Source of the DNA: Argyresthia goedartella
Lineage: Eukaryota > Arthropoda > Insecta > Lepidoptera > Argyresthiidae
Assembly: GCA_949825045.1 (NCBI GenBank)
Contig: OX463829.1
Span: forward strand, 19,686,715 to 19,750,714
Length of the DNA: 64,000 nt
Direction of reading: 5' to 3'
In this document: in pieces, positions 33,579 through 43,070 of the stretch
Layout of the letters: each line of letters starts with the position of its first letter
How positions within the stretch are numbered: the stretch's first letter is position 1
Notes under the pieces: generated by a model
The model's input: only the letters and a program-made list of their open reading frames with translations
Databases searched by the model: none
Told to the model about the DNA's origin: nothing
Position numbers and translations under genes: made by a program

Positions 33579-34852
33579 TTAGGTCCTTACATATGAAATT
33601 GGCGTTTTGCATGGGAGGTTTTTTTTAATATAATATATTCATTTAATCAAAGTATGTACCATTGCTATCTATACACTTTTTCCATCTCATAGGTAGTTCT
33701 TCGATCCCTTTACTAAAAAAAACATTCGGACGGGAATCAATAAAATCCTTGAAGGCGGTTTGGACTGCCCCATCGGAGTTGAATTTTTTCCTTTGAAGAA
33801 GTTATCGAAATTTCGAAAAAAAATGGTAATCTGTTCGAGCAAGGTCCGGAGAGTACGGTGGATGTCTTAGACATTCCAATTGAAGCTCCTCTAATATGGT
33901 AGCCGTCTGTTGTGCAGTGTGTGGTCTAGCGTTATCATGAAGCAGCTATGGCCTAGAGCGATTGACCAGCCTCGGTTGTTTAGCAGCTAGCTTTTCCATC
34001 ATGATTTGCAGTTGCTGACAATAGACATCTGCCGTAGTCGTCTGGCCAGATTTAAGAAAGCTGTATTGAACGACACCAGCACTAGTCCACCAAACGCTCA
34101 CAAGTAACTTTTTTGGAGTCAATTTTCGCTTGGGGCATGGTTTGGCTGGTTCGGCAGGGTTCAGCCATTGCAATGAGCGCTTCCGATTATCGTACAGGAT
34201 CCACTTTTCATGACAGGTAATGATTAGATTTAAAATCCTTTCATTATTGTGCCGGGTGAGTAATGCAACGCAGCAGTCAACATGCGTTTGTTGATTTGCT
34301 TCACTCAGTTCGTGAGGTACCCAACTTTCAAGCTTTTTCACCTTCCCAAAATGCTTCAAGTGGATTAAAACAGTTTTATCACTAACACCGCAGCCTGCAG
34401 TTACCTCGGACGTGGTTTGCGATGGATCCGCTTCCACAATAGCCTTCAATTCTTCATTATCAACTTTGGTCTCCGGCCGTCCACGGGGCTTGTTCTGCAG
34501 GTCAAAATTTCCAGAACGAAAACGTTGCAACCAACAACCCACTGTGTTTTCTATTGCGGCACCGTCGCCATACACATAATTAATCCTTCGAGCCGTTTCT
34601 GCAGCACTGGTGCCACGGTAGAACTCATACTCGTAAATAACGCGATATTTCAAGTTTTCCATTTTGTTAGCTGAGTGATGCAAGAAAAAAAAAACAATTG
34701 AGGAAAAAACAAATGAATTATAATTTTAGAAACACAAATACATGAGTAAATAGCTGTATAAATTTTAATTTAGAATTCCTAACCATAGAGGAGATATTTG
34801 AGATCAAAGTGGCCAGTACGGCGAAACGCCAATTTCATATGTAAGGACCTAA
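33579..34852 (-). mobile_element. Full-length mariner element, inactivated
   Basis: The element is 1274 bp, with 29-bp terminal inverted repeats (33579-33607 and 34824-34852) that match exactly. Each reads inward TTAGGTCCTTACATATGAAA and continues TTGGCGTTT. It is flanked by TA at 33577-33578 and 34853-34854. Length, ends and target duplication are those of mariner-family (Tc1/mariner superfamily) elements. The insertion lies just after an unclassified repeat (33290-33560) and directly before an older mariner remnant. Confidence 0.88.
33646..34683 (-). pseudogene. Mariner transposase pseudogene
   Basis: The open part (34683..33946) encodes 245 residues with the N-terminal helix-turn-helix region (YEYEFYRGTSAAETARRIN, WLQRFRSGNFDLQNKPRGRP) and the catalytic core start. 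Family members carry a DD34D triad. Here the first Asp site reads ITCHEKWILYDN where GDEKW is expected, so the metal-binding Asp is a His. A TAG at about 33946 interrupts the frame just before LLHDNARPHTAQQ, which carries the second Asp. The third Asp follows in SPDLARTDYHFF. A one-base deletion near 33800 shifts the frame in the GKKFNSDG region. The C-terminal reading ends near 33646. With three independent lesions it cannot make active transposase. The intact ends would still permit movement if transposase were supplied by a relative. Confidence 0.85.
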
Positions 34853-34859
34853 TATTTGT

Positions 34860-35520
34860 TGCCGTATTAAATTCCTCACGAAGCAAGGAAAACTCAAAAA
34901 AAATAAGAGATGGTGGCAGTTTATAAGGAATCTGCTCCTTCGTTGTCTACCATTCAAATTAGTCAAATTAAATTAAAAGGGACAGATAAAGCATTGAAAA
35001 AGTCCCGCGGTCCGGTGATCCCGTTTCTGCCACCACGGAAGAAAACGTAAAAAAAATCGTGAAACTTGTACTCGAAGATGCTCGAAAATAAAGGTACATT
35101 AGCAGAGATAACCAAGCTATCAATGGGGACCATACAATCAACACTTCATAGCTTTTTGAACCTCTACAATTTGGTGCAAAATGGGTGCCACGAATGCTTA
35201 CAGCATTGCAGAAACAAGCGCGAGAATTTCAATGGTGTGAAAAGTTATGTGCGCTTCGTGTAAATTCTACTAGTGTACACAATTATTTGTTAGCGGAGAC
35301 GAAACCTGGGTTTGTCATTACGACCCTGAGAACAAACACGAGTCAATGCAGTGGCTCAAAAAGGGTGCTTGAGCTCCGAAGAAGTTTAAAGGCACGCAAT
35401 CGATCGGAAAACTCATGGGCACATTATTCTGGGACTCCAAAGGGATTTTCTCATTGAATGTACAAAAAGAGGTCAAAGCATAACTAAAGCAGCCTACGTA
35501 ACCGCTCGTTGGGGTTGCGT
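34860..35520 (+). pseudogene. Older mariner transposase remnant
   Basis: Several plus-strand frames together give mariner-type transposase sequence: GDPVSATTEENVKKIVKLVL, then KWVPRMLTALQKQAREFQW, and DETWVCHYDPENKHESMQWL with the first catalytic Asp (about 35300-35360), then GTLFWDSKGIFSLNV. At least four stops or frameshifts separate these pieces, and the C-terminal two Asp residues are not found. It differs in sequence from the mariner directly upstream, so it is a separate lineage rather than a duplicate. No terminal repeats were identified. Confidence 0.65.
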
Positions 35521-35698
35521 CGTATAATTACATAGTTCCTATGGCTATCTTCATACCATCGTCAGATCAGTTCCATGCCAAAAAAATATTGTTTATGACC
35601 AAAGTACTTGTCAAGACGGATCAAACGAACAAAACTCGATGAGGTTGCGTCGTTTAATTACAGAGTTCCTATGAACAGCATCGCTCCATCATCAGATC

Positions 35699-35744
35699 AG
35701 ATTTCCTATCTACTGCATTATTTTATGCAGTAGATAGGAAATCT
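35699..35744. repeat. Perfect hairpin, 20-bp stem, 6-nt loop
   Basis: The stem is AGATTTCCTATCTACTGCAT, the loop TATTTT, then the exact complement. It follows CATCATCAGATCAG, a motif also at 36710-36725. Confidence 0.75.
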
Positions 35745-35828
35745 TTATATTTTCCAGCCAGTTGACTACGTCAGGTTATGTATGTGGGGCAGGTCTTCGG
35801 GTGAACCGGGATATCGATGAATTGGGCA

Positions 35829-36699
35829 TCACTGGATGATGTGCTCCATCGCTTGGACCTCTGTTCCGCATTCACACAGTTCAGAACCTTTCCATCCCCA
35901 CTTGTGCCGGCAGTAGTTGCAACGGCCATGGCCCCTCCTCAGCCTGTTCAGGCGACACCATAGCTTTCGCGGTAGATTAAAACCTTCTGGTTTTTTGGTT
36001 GGGTCAATAGTTTGAGCTTTAGTTCCTTTGGTTGCCGTGGTCCATTCCATCTTCCAGCTATCTGATGTGTTGAAGGGTGTTGTGGTCCTGGCAGTAAAGC
36101 ACGAGGGGTTTCGGGACTTCAAACTGCGGGGGGCGAGTTACAGAAAATTTTATGGACAGGGAGCATAGGTTGTGTGGCTATTTTGTCCGACTCTCTCTTA
36201 AGGGCGTGGATTCTGCCGAGGACTTGCGGAGGGGCAATATGGCTGAGCGATGGTAACCAGTGCGTAAGGTTGATTTTACAGTGCCGGATATACATCGCAT
36301 GGTATCGTTCAGTTTTGTGTCCACTCTGTGCACGTGCGAGCTGTTCATCCACACCGGAGCGCAGTATTCAGCTGCTGAGTAGACGAGTGCAAGACCAGTG
36401 GTGCGAAGGCAGTCGGCAGATGCTCCCAACAAGTTCCCCTTCAAAGCTTGTGCAAAATGTTGCACCGGGTTGACCCTTTTGTGAGAGCTTGTGTAGATGT
36501 TCTTAATATGTAAGGGATCAAGGGTGACGCCAAGATATTTAGGGCAAGGGTTGTACCTTAATATTTCTCCATTAAACAGTACTGTGGGTTGGTGGTTTAT
36601 CATGCCATGAAAATGTTGTATAAGACCAAAAGACATGTCAAGACGAATCAAGGGCGGCCCATCTCGATAAAGATGTGGGTACAGAGTTCCCATGGCCAC
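35829..36699 (-). pseudogene. Jockey-like LINE remnant, C-terminal part
   Basis: The minus strand reads in order YNPCPKYLGVTLDPLHIKNI, HFAQALKGNLLGASADCLRT, ALVYSAAEYCAPVWMNSSHV, LNDTMRCISGTVKSTLRT, LTHWLPSLSHIAPPQVLGRI, and finally LWCRLNRLRRGHGRCNYCRH, KWGWKGSELCECGTEVQAME, HIIQ. The Cys-rich end is the zinc-knuckle-like C-terminus of Jockey-group LINEs. Three frames are needed, so it is decayed. The catalytic YADD lies upstream and is not recognised. Confidence 0.7.
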
Positions 36700-36840
36700 C
36701 TTCAGGCTCCATCTTCAGATCAGCGCCACGTTATAAAATTATCGTATTTTCATCCGATTTACATATGCGTGCAAAATTTCAGCTCAATCGGAAACCGGGA
36801 AGTAGGTCAAATTTAACTTACAAGATTTTATTACGTTGTG
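36590..36840 (+). repeat. Unclassified interspersed repeat overlapping the LINE remnant edge
   Basis: ACATGTCAAGACGAATCAAG, CACCTTCAGGCTCCATCTTC + AGATCAG and GTGCAAAATTTCAGCTCAAT + CGGAAACC. A related, shorter version lies at 35500-35700 (GTCAAGACGGATCAAACGAA, CATCATCAGATCAG). Confidence 0.45.
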
Positions 36841-36971
36841 CCTTTCAGAATTTCAAACCGCTCGAAAAACCAGAGAGAGCGCTACAGCGCGACGCTGCGT
36901 TGTACCACACTGAGTTTTTTTAGCGCTCACATTGACAATTCATCGTCTGTATAGCTCGTTGGGTGCAAGAT

Positions 36972-37290
36972 TTTACTAATTCACCAAGTTAAAAACTTGA
37001 AACCTTTTTTCTTCCTCCCCGGACGGGGTGCGAATGTCGTCTATACACGAACACGATACTACTAAATCTGTCTACTTAATACAATACGAATATACGGCAC
37101 ATAAATGAAAAAAATACCAGATTGCATCTCATTTCATGCAGGTACTAATAATTCACCAAGTTAAATCTTAAAAAAAAGCTTGTGAAAAACCAAGCCCTAT
37201 TTTTCTTCCCCGGTCGGGATGCGAATGTCGTCAGACACGCAAAAGCAAGTCCACACGTATTACACGACATAAACGAATGTACATAAACTT
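36972..37290. repeat. Diverged direct duplication, period about 170 bp
   Basis: AATTCACCAAGTTAAA and CTTCCTCCCCGGACGGGGTG + CGAATGTCGTC recur as AATTCACCAAGTTAAA and CTTCCCCGGTCGGGATG + CGAATGTCGTC. Confidence 0.6.
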
Positions 37291-37570
37291 TTAGACAGAA
37301 TTCATCTAATGACAATGACCTTCAAACACCATTGATAAGTCACAGTAAAGCAATAATACGCAAATTCGTTTATCTGGATGATATCATAATTCCAGTATTT
37401 TTGCTAGAGAAACCAAACTACGGGCACCAAACTGGAAGCTCACCCTTTCAAATGAAAAAAGGATTTTTGAAATCGGTTCATAAATAGTAGCAGTTTTGAG
37501 GTAACAAACATTAAAAAAATACAACCGAATTGAGAACCCACCACTCCTTTTTTGGAGGAAAAAGGTGAGG

Positions 37571-37790
37571 AGCACGACATTGGGTGTGTTGCTCCTCCAC
37601 GACAACGTGCCGGCTCAGGTTCAATCGACGCGCGTTGCCAAGGTTCCTTCAGGAGTGTGGTTTTCAAGAGATTAACTATCCACCAACCATCTTACAGCCC
37701 AGACTTGGCACCTAGCTGGAAAAAGAGCTTCGCGGAAAGCGATATTCCCGCAATGAAGAGCTCAAGGTAGCCGAAAACGACGATTTTTCA
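37571..37790 (+). pseudogene. Third mariner transposase remnant (C-terminal part)
   Basis: The plus strand reads VLLLHDNVPAH (second catalytic Asp), then after a frameshift SYSPDLAPS, and KELRGKRYSRNEELKVAEND. These are the C-terminal catalytic hallmarks of mariner transposases. The third Asp position is lost (SW where SDY is expected). It is 5'-truncated and preceded by an unclassified repeat fragment at 37455-37560. Confidence 0.6.
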
Positions 37791-37865
37791 GAGAAGGATG
37801 TTTTTTTTTGTTTTTCTGTTTAGTGAACCGTTTTTAGTTTTTTTAATTACGTCATTTATTTCCGG

Positions 37866-38645
37866 CTGTGGACCTGAGGGCGGCATACATTTTGGGCAAG
37901 CGAATTTAGCAGCTGGGCTTTATGTAAATCGAATTCCGTATATGAATGTAAATCCACATTCGTAATTAAAATGTGGAACGTAGAGATAACGTTATATTAA
38001 CGTAGTGTCTTTTGCCTAGAGGTACCACCTACGAGGGACTCAAGGTATTAGGTATAGCAAATGCAAGAAAAGGCAGAAACATCTGAAATAACGTTGTTTT
38101 TTACCCGACTGTAGCAAAGCGGAAAAGAGGAGGGTTATGGGTTTGACCTGTATGTACATATGTATGTATGTATATGTTCCTGTGTACCCTCGTTACTACT
38201 CAATGTACTCGACCTTAGATTCGTCTTGTTTTGCGCGCCATCAAGACAAATCTAATAAAGTATCATTTATCGAAATCGGTCGAGCCGTTGGGAAGTTACA
38301 AGGGGATACAGGAACATACATACATACATATGTTATTATGTGTGTAAATATACATGCAAGTCAAACACATAACCCTCCTCTTTTCTGCTTCGCTGCAGTC
38401 GGGTAAGAGCAGAACGATATCATATTTTTCTGCATTTTCTTTCATACCCTATACCTAGAATACATTGGAAGCCCCTGCGTGATACTTCTAGGTAAAAGAG
38501 ACGACATTTCTATATCGTTATCTCATACGTTCCATATTTGAATTACGAATGAGAATTTACATTTGTATTCCGAATTCGATTTACCTAATGCCAGCCGCGA
38601 CATTCTCTAGTCCAAAATGTATGCCGCCATCAGGTCCACAGCCCT
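37866..38645. repeat. Giant palindrome with a nested inverted-repeat element
   Basis: The left arm (37866-38097) starts GGCTGTGGACCTGAGGGCGG and includes AAATCGAATTCC, CATTCGTAATT and TGGAACGTA. The right arm (38410-38645), reversed, starts GGCTGTGGACCTGATGGCGG with the same order. The arms are about 230 bp and imperfect. The centre is occupied by another element (38098-38408). It resembles a foldback element. No ORF. Confidence 0.68.
38098..38408. mobile_element. Inverted-repeat element at the palindrome centre
   Basis: The left end TTACCCGACTGTAGCAAAGC, with GGAGGGTTATGGGTTTGACC, is repeated on the opposite strand at the right as TTACCCGACTGCAGCGAAGC, with GGAGGGTTATGTGTTTGACT. TATG/CATA microsatellite tracts flank the middle. 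Fragments with the same end lie at 529-600 and 32505-32540. Confidence 0.6.
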
Positions 38646-39149
38646 TCAAATAACGAGGTCGTGGAGAGGTCAGGCGGTGTGCTCGCGATAAAAACAAGAT
38701 ATTCAATAGAAATAAAGCTCACTCAGCCTGCAATATTATTGGGGAAGGCTACATTTTTCACTTCAAGTAACCAAGTTTGTTTTTAGCCTATGTTTTGGAG
38801 TTAGTTCTGGGAATAGTAAATTTGAAATCGCAGGATCAAGCTTCACATCTTCTCCGTGACATCAACAATAATATACAGTTTGTTATTTGTAGATTGTATT
38901 GTTCCCCTATAGGATGAGTTTCAATGAATTGCCCGAGCTTATTAGTGCTTTCAGGCCGACAGTCTGTCAGACAATGATCGAGAACCTTTTATTGATAGTC
39001 TTCCCATAAGAAGCCGGTGAACAATGATTTTTCCATACCAACATCATACCATCATCATTTAGAGCAAATTAGATATCGTTTCATACATTATTATTACTTA
39101 TTAAATAAAATTTTCTCGAATCAAGTTTACGTCGTAAAAATGTATGAAA

Positions 39150-39390
39150 TTCGCGTCGGCGTTCGAAATTTGAATGTCAGTACCAACTTCACAGACAAAC
39201 TAGGGGCAGCACGCAGGCGGGCGTCGGCGTTCGAAATTGAATGTCATAATATGTAGAAAAATTACACATTATGGTCATAATGTGTAATTGTTCAGATAAG
39301 AAATGAGTTTTTACCAAGTAGTTTAACATTATGCTGATCGTAACGTGCGGTTTTTGTACGCAGTAAAGAGGGTTTATGATACGTGTGTAG
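39150..39390. repeat. First half of a ~500-bp-period direct duplication
   Basis: GCGTCGGCGTTCGAAATTTG (39153), TACCAACTTCACAGACAAAC, GGCGGGCGTCGGCGTTCGAA and ATTATGCTGATCGTAACGTG are all repeated about 496-500 bp later. Confidence 0.68.
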
Positions 39391-39402
39391 ATAATAGTAG
39401 TT

Positions 39403-39533
39403 TATGTGACTGCTACATAATAGAGGGCATTAATACTCGAGAGTGGGTTTATGAAACGAGCCGAAGGCGAGTTTCATAATAATATCACTCGAGAATTTTA
39501 ATGCCTAATTATGTACAGTTACATCCACTAGTT
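39403..39533. repeat. Large imperfect hairpin
   Basis: TAGTTTATGTGACTGCTACA, GGGCATTAATACTCGAGAGT and TTTATGAAACGAGCC are followed by GAA and then the complementary GGCGAGTTTCATAA, ACTCGAGAATTTTAATGCC and TGTACAGTTACATCCACTA. The arms are about 60 bp. The tip reads CGAGCCGAAGGCGAG. Confidence 0.62.
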
Positions 39534-39645
39534 TATTTACACAAATATCATAAGCTCTCTGTGATTTGTTCAGGAACCGCATGTTTGACCGGCATTGTGG
39601 CTCTGCAGTTGTTTAGCTTGTTCTACAGTACCAACTTCACGCAGG

Positions 39646-39890
39646 CGGGCGTCGGCGTTCGAAATTTGAATGTCAGTAGGTACCAACTTCACAGACAAAT
39701 AGGGGCGGCCATGCAGGCGGGCGTCGGCGTTCGAAATTTCAATGGCATAATATGCAGAAAAATTACACAATATGGTCATAATGTGTAATTTTTCAGATAA
39801 GAAATGAGTAGTTTAACATTATGCTGATCGTAACGTGCGGTTTTTGTACGCAGTAAAGAGGGTTTATGATACGTGTGTAGATAAATATTT
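39646..39890. repeat. Second half of the ~500-bp-period direct duplication
   Basis: It carries the same ordered segments as 39150-39390, ending GGGTTTATGATACGTGTGTA. It lies directly 3' of Crypton-like copy B. A hairpin (39403-39533) separates the two halves. Confidence 0.68.
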
Positions 39891-40087
39891 TTAGATAAAT
39901 GTTGGAAGAGGAACCTACGTAAATACTGTCTTAATACGATTAACAGAATATGTACGTTGAAATATTCTCGAATCTCGATTTTTTTAGGCATAGAACCAAA
40001 TTTGTTTATTCCTATAGGCTGATAGGTAAATTTACCATTCTGGTAATTTTGAAAGAAACGGTCATTTTTTGCTCTTGGTGAACGCCA

Positions 40088-40128
40088 ACTTTCATATTCA
40101 TATTCATATTCATATTCATTTATTCATA
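40088..40128. repeat. (CATATT)n microsatellite inside Crypton-like copy B exon 2
   Basis: Four to five TTCATA units interrupt the recombinase alignment between the KKYE stop and DRFFQNYQNGKF. Confidence 0.8.
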
Positions 40129-40299
40129 CTTCTTCACAATTTCATAGAATGGACCCTGTATGGTGAATGACCTTGGTATTTTATTTTTCGTGATAGGTGT
40201 CTTCACTAAAAGCATCTGGCCATGGTTCTCTATGTCTTTTTTCATATTTGTTAATTCTTGTAACCTACATGCACCAGTTACACCAAATATTAAAGCAAC

Positions 40300-40380
40300 C
40301 TGAAAAAAAGAAACAATAATTAAGTTCAACATACAACACAAGCTGAAGTCGCGTAGATATTTAAACTTAATTTAACTAAC
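40300..40380 (-). other. Intron of Crypton-like copy B
   Basis: The intron is 81 bp on the minus strand: donor AAG|GTTAGTTAAA at 40380 and acceptor TTTCTTTTTTTCAG ending at 40300. It occupies the same codon boundary as the copy A intron, so the intron predates the divergence of the two copies. Confidence 0.65.
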
Positions 40381-41122
40381 CTTAGTAGCCAGATATTGGT
40401 TATCTGGCATCTTTTATAAATTTTTAAATTTTATGATATATTAGATATTAGAAATAGCTTTCTCATCTGAATAAAATTACCCCGCCCCGCTCCCCGCAGT
40501 CGCTCGAATGCTTCTTTTTTAACATTAGCTAACTAATGTCCAACATTAACCGAAACGCATCGGCTAATGTGCAGTCTAGCCGATTAAAGATGACATCCGT
40601 TATCACAAACGAACATGACCTTGGACATTAGCCGAGGCTCGAAATTAACCTTAAGACTAGCCGGCTAAACTTAAGTTTAGTTTCACACCTAGCTTTAGCT
40701 GTAACATATACACCACAAAGAGCTAGGTTTGTACTTAGGAGATAATTCTTTAAAGTATGCCATGAACACATTTTCTGAAAAAGACTGCGATTTCTTGTTG
40801 TTTTGCCATTGTATAAAATTTTGGTACGCTAATAGATATTTGACCTTGGAGATTTCAGGTAGTAAACTTTCCATAACGTTAAGGGCTTCACATCTTATAG
40901 CGGGCTGTGTACAATCGGCAAAGAAGTTCGGTTTGCAGGGCACACAAATGCCACTCTTTGTGTGCGTAACGTTGCGACACGAATCGCTGACTTGAATGTG
41001 TGTGCGTTACATTGGTCGTCACAGCACAGTCACAGATATTATAATACTGTCTGAGCATACAATCACTATGTGTCTTCGTTGAATATAAGACTAGTTTTTA
41101 CCGCTTCCTACAGAGTGGACGA

Positions 41123-41176
41123 TAGCCCAACGGGTTAGATGCCAGACTAATGACTTTGAGGTATTGAGTTCGATCC
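41123..41176 (+). promoter_or_regulatory. tRNA-like Pol III module in the left end of the Tc1-like element
   Basis: A box A-like TAGCCCAACGG at 41123-41133 and a box B-like GAGTTCGATCC at 41166-41176 are separated by 32 nt, inside a tRNA-like stretch running from about 41113. It points into the element. A T-run occurs about 30 nt downstream (41207-41214). Confidence 0.5.
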
Positions 41177-41266
41177 TCTATCAAGGAGGGAAAAAGCATG
41201 GTGATGTTTTTTTTTAGATACTTTTTTTTAATTATTATTGATCAGACCAAATATTTATTCTAGATT

Positions 41267-41386
41267 AAGGGCCGGTTTCACCACTGCTGATGAAGCCTAT
41301 CTGCCAGTTAAACTTAGATTTTTGTATGGCGTTATTTGACAGATAGGCTTTATCAGCATGTGGTGAAACCAGCCTTATTTTTTTCA
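41267..41386. mobile_element. Small inverted-repeat element nested in the Tc1-like element
   Basis: About 115 bp with imperfect terminal inverted repeats: GGCCGGTTTCACCACTGCTG on the left and, on the opposite strand at the right, GGCTGGTTTCACCACATGCT. Both arms continue into GATAAAGCCTATCTG-like sequence. There is no coding capacity; it is MITE-like. Confidence 0.5.
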
Positions 41387-41649
41387 TAATAAAACAAAAT
41401 TATATTTCGTCCTAATAATAATTTATTACTAGTTTGTTATAATAAACTACACTTAATTTACTTATTTTAGTTTTAGTCAGACAAGGACAGATGTCGCAGT
41501 TGATGATATATAAGCTATGAATCAACATGCTAAGCAATTAGAAATTATGTGATAACTTCTAACCTGAAGTAGCAATAACATCATAGACATATAAATCACC
41601 TTATCTTATGATAACACAAAGCTTTCACATATTAATGGTTATGTTTTAT

Positions 41650-42558
41650 TTAATATCTTAGTGGAGCTCCTTCTCTTACTATTATTTGTTGTAGTCTACT
41701 TCTCATGCCAGTGACCATATTCCAACACATGTCAGTGCCTCGCATTATCTCCCAGGTTGAAGTAACAACTTCATCTAAATTAGACCTAGATCTCACATTC
41801 GATGGATCCCAATTGAGCACCATATGTCCCCATAGATTTTCGATGGGGTTTAAATCAGGGCTTTTAGAAGGCCAGTCAATAACTGTCAAGGATTCTTGCT
41901 TGTTAAACCATTCTTGCACAATATGGGCGCGATGCACAGCGCAATTGTCATGGACAAAGTATATATGCTCATCCGGATATACAGTTCGTACGGTTGGTAA
42001 CATGACGTTCTGTAAAATATCCAAGTATCCTTGAGCAGTGTTGCGAGCACTCACTTGCACTAATTCACCGGGGCCCATCGACGACATCCATCCCCAATAT
42101 CCCAAAGTAATACGGCCACTACACCTGCACGGTAGAATGTTTGCTAAACTATATCGTTCATTATTTCTTCTCCACAGTATTTTACGCCCATCCTTGTCTG
42201 ATCTAAAAGTCTTTTCATCACTAAAAACAACAACATTATTACACCAATCAAAGTCCAAATATTCACGGGCAAACCGCACTCTGTCTTCACGATGCTCATT
42301 AGACATCATAATCTTCTTCGCTGGTCTCCGACATCTTAAACCATCAGCTCGTAAGTGATTGCGAACTGTTTGTAGTGTTACATTATGAAGTGTCGCCGTA
42401 GACCGGGTGCTGGCAAACGGATTGCTGTTATGCGCTGCAATGATGTCGCGATGGCGATCAGATGCAGCTGTGTAGGCTACAGGCTGTGGGCCTGGTCGAC
42501 GACTTTCAACATGTCCAGAATCTGCATACCTATGAACCCACAGTTGCACTGTTCTTCT
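41650..42558 (-). CDS. Tc1-like transposase, exon 2 (catalytic DD35E domain), intact
   Basis: Exon 2 follows TTATTTTACAG and encodes 302 residues, giving a spliced protein of 335 aa, the normal length for Tc1-family transposases. Visible parts are the rest of the DNA-binding region (RRTVQLWVHRYADSGHVESR, a GRPR-like RRPGPQP linker), then the RNase H-like catalytic core: D147 in VVFSDEKTF, D237 in YFVHDNCAVH and E273 in SPDLNPIENLWG (spliced numbering). D237 and E273 are separated by 35 residues. WGWMSSMG, the usual glycine-rich stretch, is present. There is no stop or frameshift. It acts in the nucleus by cut-and-paste into TA. Intact coding with only moderately diverged ends suggests fairly recent activity. 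Host domestication is less likely because the terminal repeats and target duplication are present. Confidence 0.85.
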   Translation of the reverse strand, partial: RRTVQLWVHRYADSGHVESRRPGPQPVAYTAASDRHRDIIAAHNSNPFASTRSTATLHNVTLQTVRNHLRADGLRCRRPAKKIMMSNEHREDRVRFAREYLDFDWCNNVVVFSDEKTFRSDKDGRKILWRRNNERYSLANILPCRCSGRITLGYWGWMSSMGPGELVQVSARNTAQGYLDILQNVMLPTVRTVYPDEHIYFVHDNCAVHRAHIVQEWFNKQESLTVIDWPSKSPDLNPIENLWGHMVLNWDPSNVRSRSNLDEVVTSTWEIMRGTDMCWNMVTGMRSRLQQIIVREGAPLRY

Positions 42559-42661
42559 CTGTAAAATAAGAAAAAAATACAATGAAGTAGTAACACAAGG
42601 TATAATTATAATCATAATTTATAAAAAACCTTCAAATTTATTTTTTATATGCATAACTCAC

Positions 42662-42760
42662 CGATATCATTAAACGTCGTGCTATCTCGCTAATTGAAAT
42701 GTTTTGTTCATACAAAACAATGATTTCCGCCTTTTTAAAAGTGGATAGATGACTTTCCAT
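42662..42760 (-). CDS. Tc1-like transposase, exon 1 (N-terminal helix-turn-helix)
   Basis: The ATG is at 42760. The exon encodes 33 residues, MESHLSTFKKAEIIVLYEQN then ISISEIARRLMIS, which is the start of the paired-like helix-turn-helix that binds the terminal repeats. The exon ends ATATCG|GTGAGT (donor at 42661). The intron is phase 0, 102 bp (42661-42559 including AG), and joins exon 2 at RRTVQLWVHRY. Without this exon the downstream ORF would lack half of its DNA-binding domain and would begin with intron-encoded residues. Confidence 0.72.
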
Positions 42761-43016
42761 GATAGATAACAAATCTCAATCACAATTTACAAGGAACGAA
42801 ATGCAATACAACTAATGCTGAGAGCGCGCAGACGCAAAACAATTTTAAAGAGGGTAGCTGTTACATTTTAAATAAAGAAGGTAGACTATGGCCTTTTTAC
42901 CGGGCAAGTTTACAACTCTTCGAACTCTAGTTTGGTTAAACAATTGTAATCAATTTATATTCGATGCTATGTGAATTTAATAATACTCGTAGCTTCTAAA
43001 AAATAATTTCCTTTGA

Positions 43017-43070
43017 GGGATCGAACCTTTATCTACATATCGTAATTCTAGCACCTAATCCACTAGGCTA
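43017..43070 (-). promoter_or_regulatory. tRNA-like Pol III module in the right end of the Tc1-like element
   Basis: On the minus strand, box A TAGCCTAGTGG (43070-43060) and box B GGTTCGATCCC (43027-43017) are separated by 32 nt, the same spacing as in the left module. It lies 193 bp from the right end, against 211 bp for the left copy from the left end, and also points inward. The two boxes fit the tRNA consensus better than the left copy does. Confidence 0.5.

Noticed and set aside
38137..38406. 89-codon ORF
   Set aside because: It lies inside a non-coding inverted-repeat element and translates TATG microsatellite sequence.
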